Shown here: piece after piece, positions 52,320 to 60,892 of the stretch | How positions within the stretch are numbered: position 1 is the first letter of the stretch | Layout: each line of letters begins with the position of its first letter | Assembly: GCF_025770785.1 (NCBI RefSeq) | Contig: NZ_JANZLA010000011.1 | Coordinates: forward strand, 1 to 64,000 | From: Cellulomonas sp. SG140 | GTDB taxonomy: Bacteria > Actinomycetota > Actinomycetes > Actinomycetales > Cellulomonadaceae | DNA: 64,000 bases | Direction of reading: 5' to 3' | The notes under the pieces: model-generated | Told to the model about the DNA's origin: nothing | The model's database searches: none | Seen by the model: only the letters and a program-made list of their open reading frames with translations | Translations under genes and position numbers: made by a program

Positions 52320-54754
52320 GCGCCGGCCAGCTTGACCTCGACCCAGCGAGAGTCCTCCCCGCTCACGCGGTGCACGTCGCCCGTCACCGCCACGACGGCG
52401 CGGCCGGTGGCGGAACCCGCCAGGGTGCGGTGTGCGACTGCCTTCTCGTTGGCGATCACGCCGCCGGTCGCCTCGTCGGTCCGCGCACCGGCACCGGAGG
52501 CGGCGGCGTGGGCGCCGACCCACACCTCGACGTCGCCGGGCTCGACGACGCGCACCAGCCGCCGGTCGGAGAACGCGAACCGCGTGGTCGGCACCAGGAA
52601 GGTGACGCGGACGGCCTCGCCCGGGTCCAGCTCGACGCGGGTGTACCCGAGCAGCTGCACCACGGGGCGGGTGATCGTCGCCTGCACGTCGTGACCGAAC
52701 AGCTGCACCACGTGGCTGCCCGCCACCGTGCCGGTGTTGCGCACCGTGACGGCGGCGGTGAACGTGCCGCCCGCCTCGACGGCCGGGTCCACGACGAGGT
52801 CGTCGTACGCGAAGTCCGTGTAGGACAGCCCGAAGCCGAACGGCCGCAGCGGCGTCGAGTCGGCGGACGTGACGTCGGACGGGCCGCCGAGCACCGGGTG
52901 CAGGTAGGAGTACGGCTGCGCACCGGTGGACCGGGGGAGCGAGACGGGCAGCCGTCCCGACGGGTTGACCAGGCCGGTCACCACGTCGGCGATCGCCAGG
53001 CCGCCGCCCTCACCGGGGAAGAACGCCTGCAGCACCGCGGCTGGCACGGCGCCGGCGTCCGGGCCGCCGTCGAACGCCCAGTCCACCGCGTACGGCCGGC
53101 CGGTCAGCATCACCAGGACGACGGGCGTGCCCGTGGTGACCAGCGCCTCGACCAGCTGCCGCTGCACGCCCGGCAGCTCCAGGGACTCGGCGTCGTTGCC
53201 CTCGCCGACCGTCCCGCGCCCGAAGAGCCCGGCCTGGTCGCCGACGACGACGACCGCCACGTCCGACCCGGCCACGGCCTCGACCGCCGGCGCGAAGCCG
53301 GACGTGTCGTCCCCCTCGGGGTCGCAGCCGCGGGCGTACACCAGCTCGGAGCCCGCCAGGCCGGCCCGCGAGAACGCCGACCCGAGCCCCTCGAGCACCG
53401 TCGGGATCGAGAACCCCAGCGGCAGCTCCGGGTGGTGCGCCAGCACGTGGTTGGCGAAGGAGTAGCAGCCCATCAGCGCCTCGGACCGGTGCGCGTTGGG
53501 GCCGACGACGGCCACCCGCCTCGGCGTCGTGGTCCACCGGTTCAGCGGCAGCACGCCGTCGTTGGCCAGCAGCACCACCGACTCCTCGGCGAGCCGGCGG
53601 GCCAGCGCCTGGTGCCGGGGGGAGTCGAGGTCGATGTCCGTCGGCGGCTCGTCCTCGAACGTGTCCTCGTCGAGCAGCCCCAGCTGCTCCTTCTGGCGCA
53701 GCGCCCGCAGCACCGCCCGGTCCACCCAGGCCTCGTCGAGCTGCCCGGACCGCACGCGCTCCGCCAGCGGCGCCAGGTAGGCGTCGCCGGTCGGCAGCTC
53801 GATGTCGATGCCCGCCTGCAGCGCCAGCGCCGCGGCCTCGCCGCGGTCCGCCGCCACCTTGTGCATCACCTCGAGGAACGCGACCGCGAAGTAGTCGGCG
53901 ACGACGACGCCGTCGAACCCCCACTCGTCCCGCAGCAGCGTGGTCAGCAGGTCGGCGTTGGCCGCCATCGGCACGCCGTCCACGTCGGTGTAGGAGTTCA
54001 TCACCGACCGCACGCCGCCGTCGCGCACCGCCATCTCGAACGGCGGCAGGAACACGTCCGCCAGCTCGCGGGGCCCGGCGCTGACCGGGGCGTGGTTGCG
54101 GCCGGCCTTCGACGCCGAGTAGCCGACGAAGTGCTTGAGCGTCGCGTGCACGCCGGCGTCCTGCAGGCCCCGGACGTACGACGTGCCGACGGTGCCGACC
54201 AGGTACGGGTCCTCGCCGATGCACTCGTCGACCCGCCCCCAGCGCGGGTCGCGGATCACGTCGAGGACCGGTGCCAGCCCCTGGTGGATGCCCAGTTGGT
54301 GCATCGAGTCGCCGATCGCCCGGCCCGCCTCCTGCACCAGCTCGGGGTCGAACGACGCCCCCCAGGCCAGCGGCGTCGGGTACGTCGCCGCCTGCCAGGC
54401 GGCCAGCCCGGTGAGGCACTCCTCGTGCACCAGCGCCGGGATGCCGAGCCGCGTCTCGCGCTTGAGCCGGCGCTGCTCGGCCCACAGCCAGGCGGCACGC
54501 TCGGCGGGGTCCACCGGCCGGGTGCCGTACACCCGGGTGTAGTGGCCCAGCCCGTGCTCCGTGATCTCGCCCAGCCGGCCGGAGTCCTTCTGGCCCGAGG
54601 CCATCTCCGACTGCATCGGCGCCACGGTGCCGTTCTGGTCCAGCCAGTAGCCCACCAGCTGGGCCAGCTTCTCCTCGAGCGTCATGCGGGCGTGCAGGGC
54701 GCGGACGCGCTGCGAGACCTCCGGCACGGCGGGGACGTCCTCGGACACGGGCAC
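52316..54754 (-). CDS. GH3 beta-glucosidase/beta-xylosidase, cytoplasmic
   Basis: The 812-residue enzyme has the N-terminal barrel with KHFVGYSASKAGRNHAPVS and the nucleophile D287 in GVVVADYFAV, the alpha/beta sandwich (VAVVGPNAHRSEALMGCYSF) and a C-terminal fibronectin III-like domain (TVRNTGTVAGSHVVQLFG). There is no signal peptide. Together with the GH43 enzyme it should cut imported xylo- or gluco-oligosaccharides; sequence alone does not decide between the two. GTG start with AGAGAGAAG just upstream. Confidence 0.9.
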   Translation of the reverse strand: MPVSEDVPAVPEVSQRVRALHARMTLEEKLAQLVGYWLDQNGTVAPMQSEMASGQKDSGRLGEITEHGLGHYTRVYGTRPVDPAERAAWLWAEQRRLKRETRLGIPALVHEECLTGLAAWQAATYPTPLAWGASFDPELVQEAGRAIGDSMHQLGIHQGLAPVLDVIRDPRWGRVDECIGEDPYLVGTVGTSYVRGLQDAGVHATLKHFVGYSASKAGRNHAPVSAGPRELADVFLPPFEMAVRDGGVRSVMNSYTDVDGVPMAANADLLTTLLRDEWGFDGVVVADYFAVAFLEVMHKVAADRGEAAALALQAGIDIELPTGDAYLAPLAERVRSGQLDEAWVDRAVLRALRQKEQLGLLDEDTFEDEPPTDIDLDSPRHQALARRLAEESVVLLANDGVLPLNRWTTTPRRVAVVGPNAHRSEALMGCYSFANHVLAHHPELPLGFSIPTVLEGLGSAFSRAGLAGSELVYARGCDPEGDDTSGFAPAVEAVAGSDVAVVVVGDQAGLFGRGTVGEGNDAESLELPGVQRQLVEALVTTGTPVVLVMLTGRPYAVDWAFDGGPDAGAVPAAVLQAFFPGEGGGLAIADVVTGLVNPSGRLPVSLPRSTGAQPYSYLHPVLGGPSDVTSADSTPLRPFGFGLSYTDFAYDDLVVDPAVEAGGTFTAAVTVRNTGTVAGSHVVQLFGHDVQATITRPVVQLLGYTRVELDPGEAVRVTFLVPTTRFAFSDRRLVRVVEPGDVEVWVGAHAAASGAGARTDEATGGVIANEKAVAHRTLAGSATGRAVVAVTGDVHRVSGEDSRWVEVKLAGA

Positions 54755-54785
54755 TACTTCTCTCTGGTCAGCGGAGGTGAAGGCA

Positions 54786-54829
54786 GGGCGGCCGCGCCGC
54801 GCGGCCCATGAGCCGGGGCGCGGCCGCCC
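54786..54829 (-). promoter_or_regulatory. Strong intra-operon hairpin between permease and GH3 genes
   Basis: GGGCGGCCGCGCC (54786-54798) pairs perfectly with GGCGCGGCCGCCC (54817-54829) over 13 bases; the 18-base loop holds a further CGGC/GCCG pairing. It could protect the upstream transport mRNA from decay or partly stop transcription into the glycosidase genes. Confidence 0.65.
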
Positions 54830-54841
54830 GACGGGGTGGGG

Positions 54842-55717
54842 TCAGCCCTTGACGGCGCCGGTCAGGCCGCCGACGATGCGGCGCTCGAACAGCGAGAAGA
54901 AGATCAGGGCCGGGATCATCGACAGGGACGTGAACGCCAGCACGCGGGCGGTGTCCACCGCGTACTGCGAGGCGAACGCCTGCACCCCGAGGGGCAGCGT
55001 GTACGACGTCTCGTTGTTCATCAGGAACAGCGGGAGCATGTAGCTGTTCCAGGACGCGATGAACGCGAGGATGCCGGTGGTCACCACACCCGGCACGGAC
55101 AGCGGGACGACCATCCGGAAGAAGAACCCGAGCCGGCTGGCGCCGTCGATGGACGCCGCCTCCTCGATCTCCTTGGGGATGGCCCGCAGGAACGGCACCA
55201 GGATGATCACCGTGGTCGGCAGGGCGAACGCGATCTGCGGCAGGATGATGCCGGCCAGCGTGTTCATCAGGCCGAGGCTCTTGATCATGATGTACAGCGG
55301 CGTGATCGCCACGGTCATCGGGAACATCAGGCCGGCGGCGAACAGCGAGTACATCGCGCCGCGGCCCTTGAACTGGTACCGGGCGATCACGTAGCTGGCC
55401 ATCACGCCGAGCACCACGACGCCGAGCGTGGTGAACACCGCGGTGATCACCGAGTTGCTGACCTGCCGCCAGAAGATGCTGCTGCGCAGCACCTCGAGGT
55501 AGTTGTTCACCTGCCAGTGCGTCGGCCAGCCGGACGGGTCGGTGGTGATCTGCGCGTTGGTGCGGAAGCCGCCGATGATGATGTAGATGACCGGCCCGAT
55601 GCAGATCGCCACGAAGACGAACGCGATGAAGTACGTGAGCGGGCTGCCCCAGCCGACGCTGTCGGCCTTGCGGGTCCGTGCGATCCGGCCCGGCGCCTGA
55701 AGGGTCGTCGTCGCCAT
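54842..55717 (-). CDS. Sugar ABC transporter permease (MalG type)
   Basis: The 291-residue CUT1 permease has six membrane helices and the EAA loop EIEEAASIDGASRLGFFFRM that contacts the ATPase. The C-terminal GGLTGAVKG is typical. It pairs with the MalF-type permease. The ATG at 55717 overlaps that stop (TGATG). No ATPase gene is in this operon; a shared MsiK-type ATPase elsewhere is the usual actinobacterial solution. Confidence 0.92.
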   Translation of the reverse strand: MATTTLQAPGRIARTRKADSVGWGSPLTYFIAFVFVAICIGPVIYIIIGGFRTNAQITTDPSGWPTHWQVNNYLEVLRSSIFWRQVSNSVITAVFTTLGVVVLGVMASYVIARYQFKGRGAMYSLFAAGLMFPMTVAITPLYIMIKSLGLMNTLAGIILPQIAFALPTTVIILVPFLRAIPKEIEEAASIDGASRLGFFFRMVVPLSVPGVVTTGILAFIASWNSYMLPLFLMNNETSYTLPLGVQAFASQYAVDTARVLAFTSLSMIPALIFFSLFERRIVGGLTGAVKG

Positions 55718-56742
55718 CACTTCTTCCCTTCCGTGAGCGCGCCCTCGGTGTCACGTCGGAGCACGAAGCGCTGGTAGATCAGGGCGACGATCAGCGAGAT
55801 GACGAACAGGACCACGGCGACCGCGTTGCCGTAGCCGTAGTTCCCGGCGTTGCGGCCGTTGGTCACCATGTACGTCGCCATCGTCGAGGTGCCCGCCGTG
55901 GAGGACACGTACTGGCCCCAGATGATGTAGACGAGGTCGAACAGCTGCATCGAGCCGATGATCGACAGGAACGCCCAGATGCGGATGGTCGGGCCTAGCA
56001 GCGGCAACGTGATGCGCCGCTGCGTCTGCCAGTAGCTGGCACCGTCGATGGAGGCCGCCTCGAACAGCTCCTCGGGGATCGACTGCAGGCCGGCGAGGAA
56101 CAGGATCACGGCGAAGCCGATGTACTTCCAGCTGATGACGATCATCAGCGACCAGATCGCCAGCTTCGGGTTCGAGAGCCAGTCGATCGGGTGGTGGATC
56201 AGGCCGATCTTCTCCAGCACGCTGTTCACCGCGCCGACGGTCTGCAGCATCAGCGACCAGCCGGTTCCGACGATCACCTCGGAGATGACGTACGGCACGA
56301 AGATCAGCACGCGGATGATCGAGCGGCCGCGCATCTTCTGGTTGAGCAGCAGGGCCAGGGCCACCGCCGCGGGTCCCTGGATGATCAGGGACAGCACCAC
56401 GATGAAGCCGTTGTGCATCAGGGCCTGGTGGAACGTCGGGTCCTGGAAGATCACGACGTAGTTGTGCAGGCCGACGAAGTTGGTGGGCCGGCCGAAGCCC
56501 TTCCACTTGTAGAAGCCGTAGTACGCCGCCATCAGCACCGGGAAGATGACGAACGTCAGGAACACCAGGATGGCCGGGCCCGCGAGGATCGTGATCTCGA
56601 GCCGCTTGCGCCAGTCGGGCCCGGATCCTCGCCGCGGCCGGCGGGCCGGGGACGGTGCCGTGCGGGCACCGCCCCCGACCGCCGAGGGACCCTCGGGCGA
56701 CGTCGTGAGTGTCGGCGAGTTCTCGCCCAGAGAGTCGCTCAT
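55717..56742 (-). CDS. Sugar ABC transporter permease (MalF type)
   Basis: The 341-residue permease has a 45-residue charged N-terminus, six or more helices (ITILAGPAILVFLTFVIFPV first) and an EAA loop ELFEAASIDGASYWQTQRRI. It forms the channel with the MalG-type partner. It follows the binding-protein gene by eight bases. Confidence 0.92.
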   Translation of the reverse strand: MSDSLGENSPTLTTSPEGPSAVGGGARTAPSPARRPRRGSGPDWRKRLEITILAGPAILVFLTFVIFPVLMAAYYGFYKWKGFGRPTNFVGLHNYVVIFQDPTFHQALMHNGFIVVLSLIIQGPAAVALALLLNQKMRGRSIIRVLIFVPYVISEVIVGTGWSLMLQTVGAVNSVLEKIGLIHHPIDWLSNPKLAIWSLMIVISWKYIGFAVILFLAGLQSIPEELFEAASIDGASYWQTQRRITLPLLGPTIRIWAFLSIIGSMQLFDLVYIIWGQYVSSTAGTSTMATYMVTNGRNAGNYGYGNAVAVVLFVISLIVALIYQRFVLRRDTEGALTEGKK

Positions 56743-56750
56743 GGTGCTGA

Positions 56751-58061
56751 TCAGCCCTTGGCCGCCGCGTCGTTGGTGGCCTTGACGATGCCGGCCGCGT
56801 CACCCTTGCCGGCGAGCATGTTCACCACGCCGCTGTTCAGCGCGTTGCCGACGTTCTGACCGAACAGCGTGTCCAGCCAGACGGAGACGTACGGCGCGTT
56901 GTTGTACGCCTTGAGGATGTCGAGCAGGGCGGGGTCGGTGACGGCGCTCTGCGCGTCCTTGCTGGCGGGCAGGGTCTGGAAGGCCTTGGAGTAGCCCTCC
57001 TGGTACTGCTTCTGCATCGCGAAGTTGAGGAACTGCGCGCACTCCTTCGGTGCCTTGGCCGAGCAGGAGTAGCCGTCGACGCCACCCATCATGGCCGCCG
57101 GGTCACCCTTGCCACCGTCGACGGCCGGGAACGGGAACCAGCCGAGGTCCGGCAGCGCCTTGCCGTCCGGGGTCAGGGACGCGATCACGCCCGGGTCCCA
57201 GGCGCCCATGAGCTCCATGGCCGCCTTGTGGTTGGCGATCAGACCGGCCGACGAGCCGGCGCCCTGCTGGGCGGAGGTGGTGAGGAAGCCCTGGTTGAAC
57301 GGGTTGGTCGCGGCGAAGGTCTGCAGGTCCTGGCCCGCCTTGGTCCAGCACGGGTCGTTGAACGAGCGGGACTTGGCGGCCGCGGCCATCGTGTCCTTGC
57401 TGCACTCGCGCAGCGAGAAGAAGTAGAACCAGTGCGCGGCGGGCCACGCGTCCTTGGCGCCGAGCGCGATGGGCTCGATGCCGGCCGCCTTGAGCTTGGT
57501 CACGGCGTCGTTCAGATCCGCCATGGTCTTCGGCGTCGAGGTGATGCCGGCCTTGGTGAACAGGTCCTTGCTGTAGAAGATGCCGCCCGGCAGCACCGCG
57601 ACGGGCATCCCGTAGACCTTGCCGTCCACGGAGAACGCGCTGAAGGCCGCGTCGCCGACGGCCTTCTTGGTGGCGTCGTCGATCGACTTGGTGAGGTCCT
57701 GCGCCTGGCCGGCCGCCACGACGTCGGCGAGCTTGCCGCCACCGCGGGCCATGAAGATGTCCGGCGCGTCGCCCGAGTTCAGGGCGGTCTGCAGCTTGCC
57801 GTCCATGTCCTCGTTCTGGATGGCCTGGATGTTGATGGTGACGTTCGGGTTGGCCGCCTCGAAGTCCTTGACCGTGCTCTCCCAGTACGCCTTGCCGTCA
57901 CCCGTGGTCGAGTTGTGCCAGAAGGTCATCGTGACCTTGCCGCCGCCGGCGGCGGAGCTGCCCGTGGACCCGGAACCCGAGCCACCGCTGCTGCACGCGG
58001 TGAGCACGAGGGCGCCCGCCGCCAGGACGGCCGCAGCCGCCAGGGACTTCCTTGCCTTCAT
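56751..58061 (-). CDS. Sugar ABC transporter substrate-binding lipoprotein
   Basis: The 436-residue protein has a lipoprotein signal with LTAC and lipidated Cys23, a Gly/Ser linker and a type I solute-binding fold (MTFWHNSTTGDGKAYWESTV). Relatives bind oligosaccharides outside the membrane. The glycosidase neighbours suggest xylo-oligosaccharides, but cello-oligosaccharides are not excluded. First main gene of the operon, controlled by the operator at 58335. Confidence 0.93.
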   Translation of the reverse strand: MKARKSLAAAAVLAAGALVLTACSSGGSGSGSTGSSAAGGGKVTMTFWHNSTTGDGKAYWESTVKDFEAANPNVTINIQAIQNEDMDGKLQTALNSGDAPDIFMARGGGKLADVVAAGQAQDLTKSIDDATKKAVGDAAFSAFSVDGKVYGMPVAVLPGGIFYSKDLFTKAGITSTPKTMADLNDAVTKLKAAGIEPIALGAKDAWPAAHWFYFFSLRECSKDTMAAAAKSRSFNDPCWTKAGQDLQTFAATNPFNQGFLTTSAQQGAGSSAGLIANHKAAMELMGAWDPGVIASLTPDGKALPDLGWFPFPAVDGGKGDPAAMMGGVDGYSCSAKAPKECAQFLNFAMQKQYQEGYSKAFQTLPASKDAQSAVTDPALLDILKAYNNAPYVSVWLDTLFGQNVGNALNSGVVNMLAGKGDAAGIVKATNDAAAKG

Positions 58062-58176
58062 GAGATCTGTCCTCTTCGTTGAGCTGCACTCAAGTGGTCA
58101 GGTCCCCCCGGAGGGGTGAACCGGTGCTCTGCCGGGTCCGGTGCGTCAACCGGGACCGGCGGTGGTGCGTGCGGCG

Positions 58177-58263
58177 CTAGGCGTCGCGGCGTCGGTCGTC
58201 GCTGCCCCGGGGGGCGAGGACCACCCTGGGGGTGGTGACCGTCGTGGTGTCGGGTCTCTTCAT
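58177..58263 (-). CDS. Possible 28-residue ORF heading the sugar operon
   Basis: An ORF starting MKRPDTTTVTTPRVVLAPRG begins 9 bases after a GAGGAG site, inside the 315-base gap between the binding protein and lacI genes. It lies downstream of the operon promoter, so it would be on the same mRNA. The product is basic and has no known family. The rest of the gap holds the promoters and operator. It may be translated or just leader. Confidence 0.3.
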   Translation of the reverse strand: MKRPDTTTVTTPRVVLAPRGSDDRRRDA

Positions 58264-58306
58264 CGAGTGGACTCCTCGTCGTCTTCGAGAGGGGGACGCA
58301 GGAGCG

Positions 58307-58336
58307 ACTTTGACACCCGTCCGACAGGGCTGTCAA
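58307..58336 (-). promoter_or_regulatory. Promoter of the sugar ABC-GH operon
   Basis: On the minus strand TTGACA (58331-58336), a perfect -35, is followed after 18 bases by CAAAGT (58307-58312). The -35 touches the LacI operator. An extra inverted repeat TTTGACA/TGTCAAA spans 58309-58337. Confidence 0.6.
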
Positions 58337-58354
58337 ACGTTATCGATAACGTTT
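58335..58354. promoter_or_regulatory. LacI-family operator, perfect 20-base palindrome
   Basis: AAACGTTATCGATAACGTTT is perfectly symmetric around a central CG, as is usual for LacI-family sites. It overlaps the -35 of the transport operon and the -35 region of lacI, so one repressor dimer would shut both promoters until a sugar inducer binds. Confidence 0.85.
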
Positions 58355-58363
58355 TAGTAGCGA

Positions 58364-58369
58364 TACGCT
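58364..58369 (+). promoter_or_regulatory. -10 element (TACGCT) of leaderless lacI gene
   Basis: TACGCT ends seven bases before the ATG at 58377. The operator lies ten bases upstream of it. Confidence 0.6.
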
Positions 58370-58376
58370 GATCCGC

Positions 58377-59447
58377 ATGGCAGACCGGGTGACCATCACC
58401 GACGTGGCACGGGCCGCCGGCGTGTCGGTCGCCACCGTCTCCAAGGTGCTCAACGACCGCTACGGCGTCGCGAGCTCGACGTCGGAGCGCGTCCGCGACG
58501 TGATCGCCCACCTCGGCTACGAGTCCAGCCTGGTGGCGCGCAGCCTGCGCTCGCACAAGACGCACGTGATCGGCATCCTGGTCGCCGAGTTCGAGCCCTT
58601 CAGCACCGAGATCCTCAAGGGCGCCGCCGAGGCGCTGGGGGACACGGGCTACGAGCTGCTCGCGTACACCGGAGGCCGCCACAACGAGGGCGCGGGCTGG
58701 GAGCGCCGCTACCTGTCCCGCCTGTCCGGCACGCTGATCGACGGCGCGGTGCTGGTCACCCCGACGGTGGTCGACGTGCAGTCGACCGTGCCCGTCGTGG
58801 CCATCGACCCGCACGAGGGCCCGACGGGCCTGCCGACGGTCGACTCGGACAACCTCGCCGGCGCCGTGCGCGCCACCGAGCACCTGCTCGAGCTGGGCCA
58901 CCGCCGCATCGGCCTGGTGGCCGGCCGTCCGGACCTCGAGTCGTCCCGCCTGCGTGAGGAGGGCTACCGGCAGGCGCTCGCCGCCGCCGGCATCGCGGTG
59001 GACCCGGCACTGGTCCGGGTCGGCGACTACCGCAAGCCGACGTCCCGTGGGCCGGCGACCGAGCTGCTGACCATGCCGGACCGGCCCACCGCCGTGTTCG
59101 CCGCCAACGACCTGTCCGCCATCAGCACCATCGAGGTGGCGCGCGAGCTGGGGCTGCGGGTGCCGGAGGACCTGTCGGTGATCGGATTCGACGACATCCC
59201 GGAGTCGCGCACCACGACGCCCCCGCTGAGCACCGTGCGGCAGCCGATCCAGCAGATGGGCGCCACGGCGATCGAGCTGCTCATCGCGCTGCTCGACGGC
59301 ACGCCGGTGGACTCCACGCACGTGCGGCTGCCCACCACGCTGGTGCGCCGCGCGTCCACGGCGCCGGTGCCGTCCCCCGTGGTCCCGGCCACGGTCCCCG
59401 CCACCGCCCCCGCGCCGGCCGCCGCCGAGGCGGCCGCGCTCGGCTGA
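58377..59447 (+). CDS. LacI-family transcriptional regulator of the xyloside locus
   Basis: The 356-residue repressor has the N-terminal helix-turn-helix and hinge (TITDVARAAGVSVATVSKVL) and a periplasmic-binding-like sensor domain (VIGILVAEFEPFSTEILKGA, later LSVIGFDDIPESRTTTPPLS). A disordered Pro/Ala tail ends it. Divergent from the transport genes and next to the GH10 gene, it most likely senses a xylose oligomer or related sugar and controls itself and the operon through the palindrome. Confidence 0.92.
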   Translation: MADRVTITDVARAAGVSVATVSKVLNDRYGVASSTSERVRDVIAHLGYESSLVARSLRSHKTHVIGILVAEFEPFSTEILKGAAEALGDTGYELLAYTGGRHNEGAGWERRYLSRLSGTLIDGAVLVTPTVVDVQSTVPVVAIDPHEGPTGLPTVDSDNLAGAVRATEHLLELGHRRIGLVAGRPDLESSRLREEGYRQALAAAGIAVDPALVRVGDYRKPTSRGPATELLTMPDRPTAVFAANDLSAISTIEVARELGLRVPEDLSVIGFDDIPESRTTTPPLSTVRQPIQQMGATAIELLIALLDGTPVDSTHVRLPTTLVRRASTAPVPSPVVPATVPATAPAPAAAEAAALG

Positions 59448-59533
59448 CCGGCCCGTCGGCACAGCCGGCACGGCGTCGCGCGCCTCCGGGCGTCGCCCGC
59501 CAGACCCTCGTCCCACCGCGCAAAGGAGCGTCC

Positions 59534-60817
59534 GTGCACGACGTCGTCGTCCCCCGTCCCGCCGAGCTGTCCCACCGCACGGCCCGCACCGTCGTCACGG
59601 CCCTCGGCCCGGACGGTCGCCCCCTGGCGGACGCCGACGTGGTGGTCGCCCAGCAGCGGCACGCCTTCGGCTTCGGCAACATCGGGTTCGACCTGATCCC
59701 GCTGGCCAACGGCGAGGTCGAGGCCGGCGGCTCGGTGTTCGGCGGCGCCCGCGCCGACCTGCTGCCCGTGCTGGCCGAGCAGTGGCTGGCGCTGTTCAAC
59801 ACCGCGACGCTGCCGTTCTACTGGCGCGGATTCGAGCCCGAGCGCGGGCACCCGGACACGCAGCGGCTGCTGCGCACCGCCCGGTGGTTCGCCGACCGTG
59901 GGGTCGCGCTCAAGGGCCATCCGCTCGCGTGGCACACGCTCGCCCCGCAGTGGCTCGAGGAGCTGTCGGTGGACGAGGTCGCCGAGGCGGTGCGCGCCCG
60001 GATCACCCGCGAGGTGACGGACTTCGCCGGGCTGATCGACACGTGGGACGCCATCAACGAGGTGGTGATCATGCCGGTGTTCGACAAGGAGCCGAACGGG
60101 CTGACCCGCCTCGCGGCGCGGGACGGCCGCGTGGCGACCGCCCGGCTGGCGTTCGAGACGGCGCACGCCGCCAACCCAGCGGCGCGGCTGCTGCTCAACG
60201 ACTTCGACCTGTCGCCGCGGTACGAGGCGCTGATCGAGGAGTGCCTGGCCGCCGGCGTCCGCATCGACGCGCTGGGGCTGCAGAGCCACATGCACCAGGG
60301 CTACTGGGGCGAGCAGAAGACGGCCGACGTGCTGGGCCGGTTCGCGCGGTTCGGGCTGCCGCTGCACCTCACCGAGACCACGCTGCTGTCCGGCGACCTG
60401 ATGCCGGCGGACGTCGTCGACCTCAACGACTACCAGGTGCCGTCCTGGCCCTCGACCCCCGAGGGGGAGGCGCGGCAGGTGGACGAGGTGGTGCGCCACT
60501 ACCGCACCCTGTTCGCCCATCCCGCAGTGCACGTGGTCACCTACTGGGGGCTGTCCGACGACGGCTCGTGGCTCGGCGCCCCCGCGGGCCTGGTCCGCAC
60601 CGACGGCACGCCCAAACCGGCCTACGACGCGCTGCTCGCGCTGGTGAAGGGCGAGTGGTGGCTGCCGCCCACGACCGTCCGTACCGACGCCGACGGCCGG
60701 TTCGTGCTCGACGGGTACCTCGGCGACTACACGGTGACGGCATGGGGCCGGCACGGTGCCCTGACGCTGTCCGCCGACCGGCCCGCCGAGTCCGTGGTGG
60801 TCGACGCGGCGGTCTGA
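59534..60817 (+). CDS. GH10 endo-1,4-beta-xylanase, probably intracellular
   Basis: The 427-residue enzyme has the GH10 barrel with GHPLAWHT near 128-135, the acid/base E176 in TWDAINEV and the nucleophile E281 in LHLTETT. There is no signal peptide. The N-terminal 45 residues (RTVVTALGPDGRPLADADVV) look like a small beta domain, and the last 45 (TTVRTDADGRFVLDGYLGDY) like a carboxypeptidase-regulatory-type sandwich. Its role would be trimming imported xylo-oligosaccharides. GTG start with AAAGGAGCG. It follows lacI by 86 bases. Confidence 0.88.
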   Translation: MHDVVVPRPAELSHRTARTVVTALGPDGRPLADADVVVAQQRHAFGFGNIGFDLIPLANGEVEAGGSVFGGARADLLPVLAEQWLALFNTATLPFYWRGFEPERGHPDTQRLLRTARWFADRGVALKGHPLAWHTLAPQWLEELSVDEVAEAVRARITREVTDFAGLIDTWDAINEVVIMPVFDKEPNGLTRLAARDGRVATARLAFETAHAANPAARLLLNDFDLSPRYEALIEECLAAGVRIDALGLQSHMHQGYWGEQKTADVLGRFARFGLPLHLTETTLLSGDLMPADVVDLNDYQVPSWPSTPEGEARQVDEVVRHYRTLFAHPAVHVVTYWGLSDDGSWLGAPAGLVRTDGTPKPAYDALLALVKGEWWLPPTTVRTDADGRFVLDGYLGDYTVTAWGRHGALTLSADRPAESVVVDAAV

Positions 60818-60880
60818 CGGGTCCGGCGCCGCCTGGCCCGTCGTCGCACCGGCCCGGCAGGCCCGTCCGGCGCCGCGACC

Positions 60881-60886
60881 TAGGAT
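60881..60886 (+). promoter_or_regulatory. -10 element (TAGGAT) of leaderless lysS
   Basis: TAGGAT ends six bases before the GTG at 60893, with no ribosome site present. Confidence 0.55.
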
Positions 60887-60892
60887 TGCGCG

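Noticed and set aside
52082..54811. Very long open frame antisense to the GH3 and GH43 genes
   Set aside because: It is a mirror of high-GC codon use in the real genes, has an Arg/Gly/His-rich product without any fold motif, and opposes two clear glycosidases.
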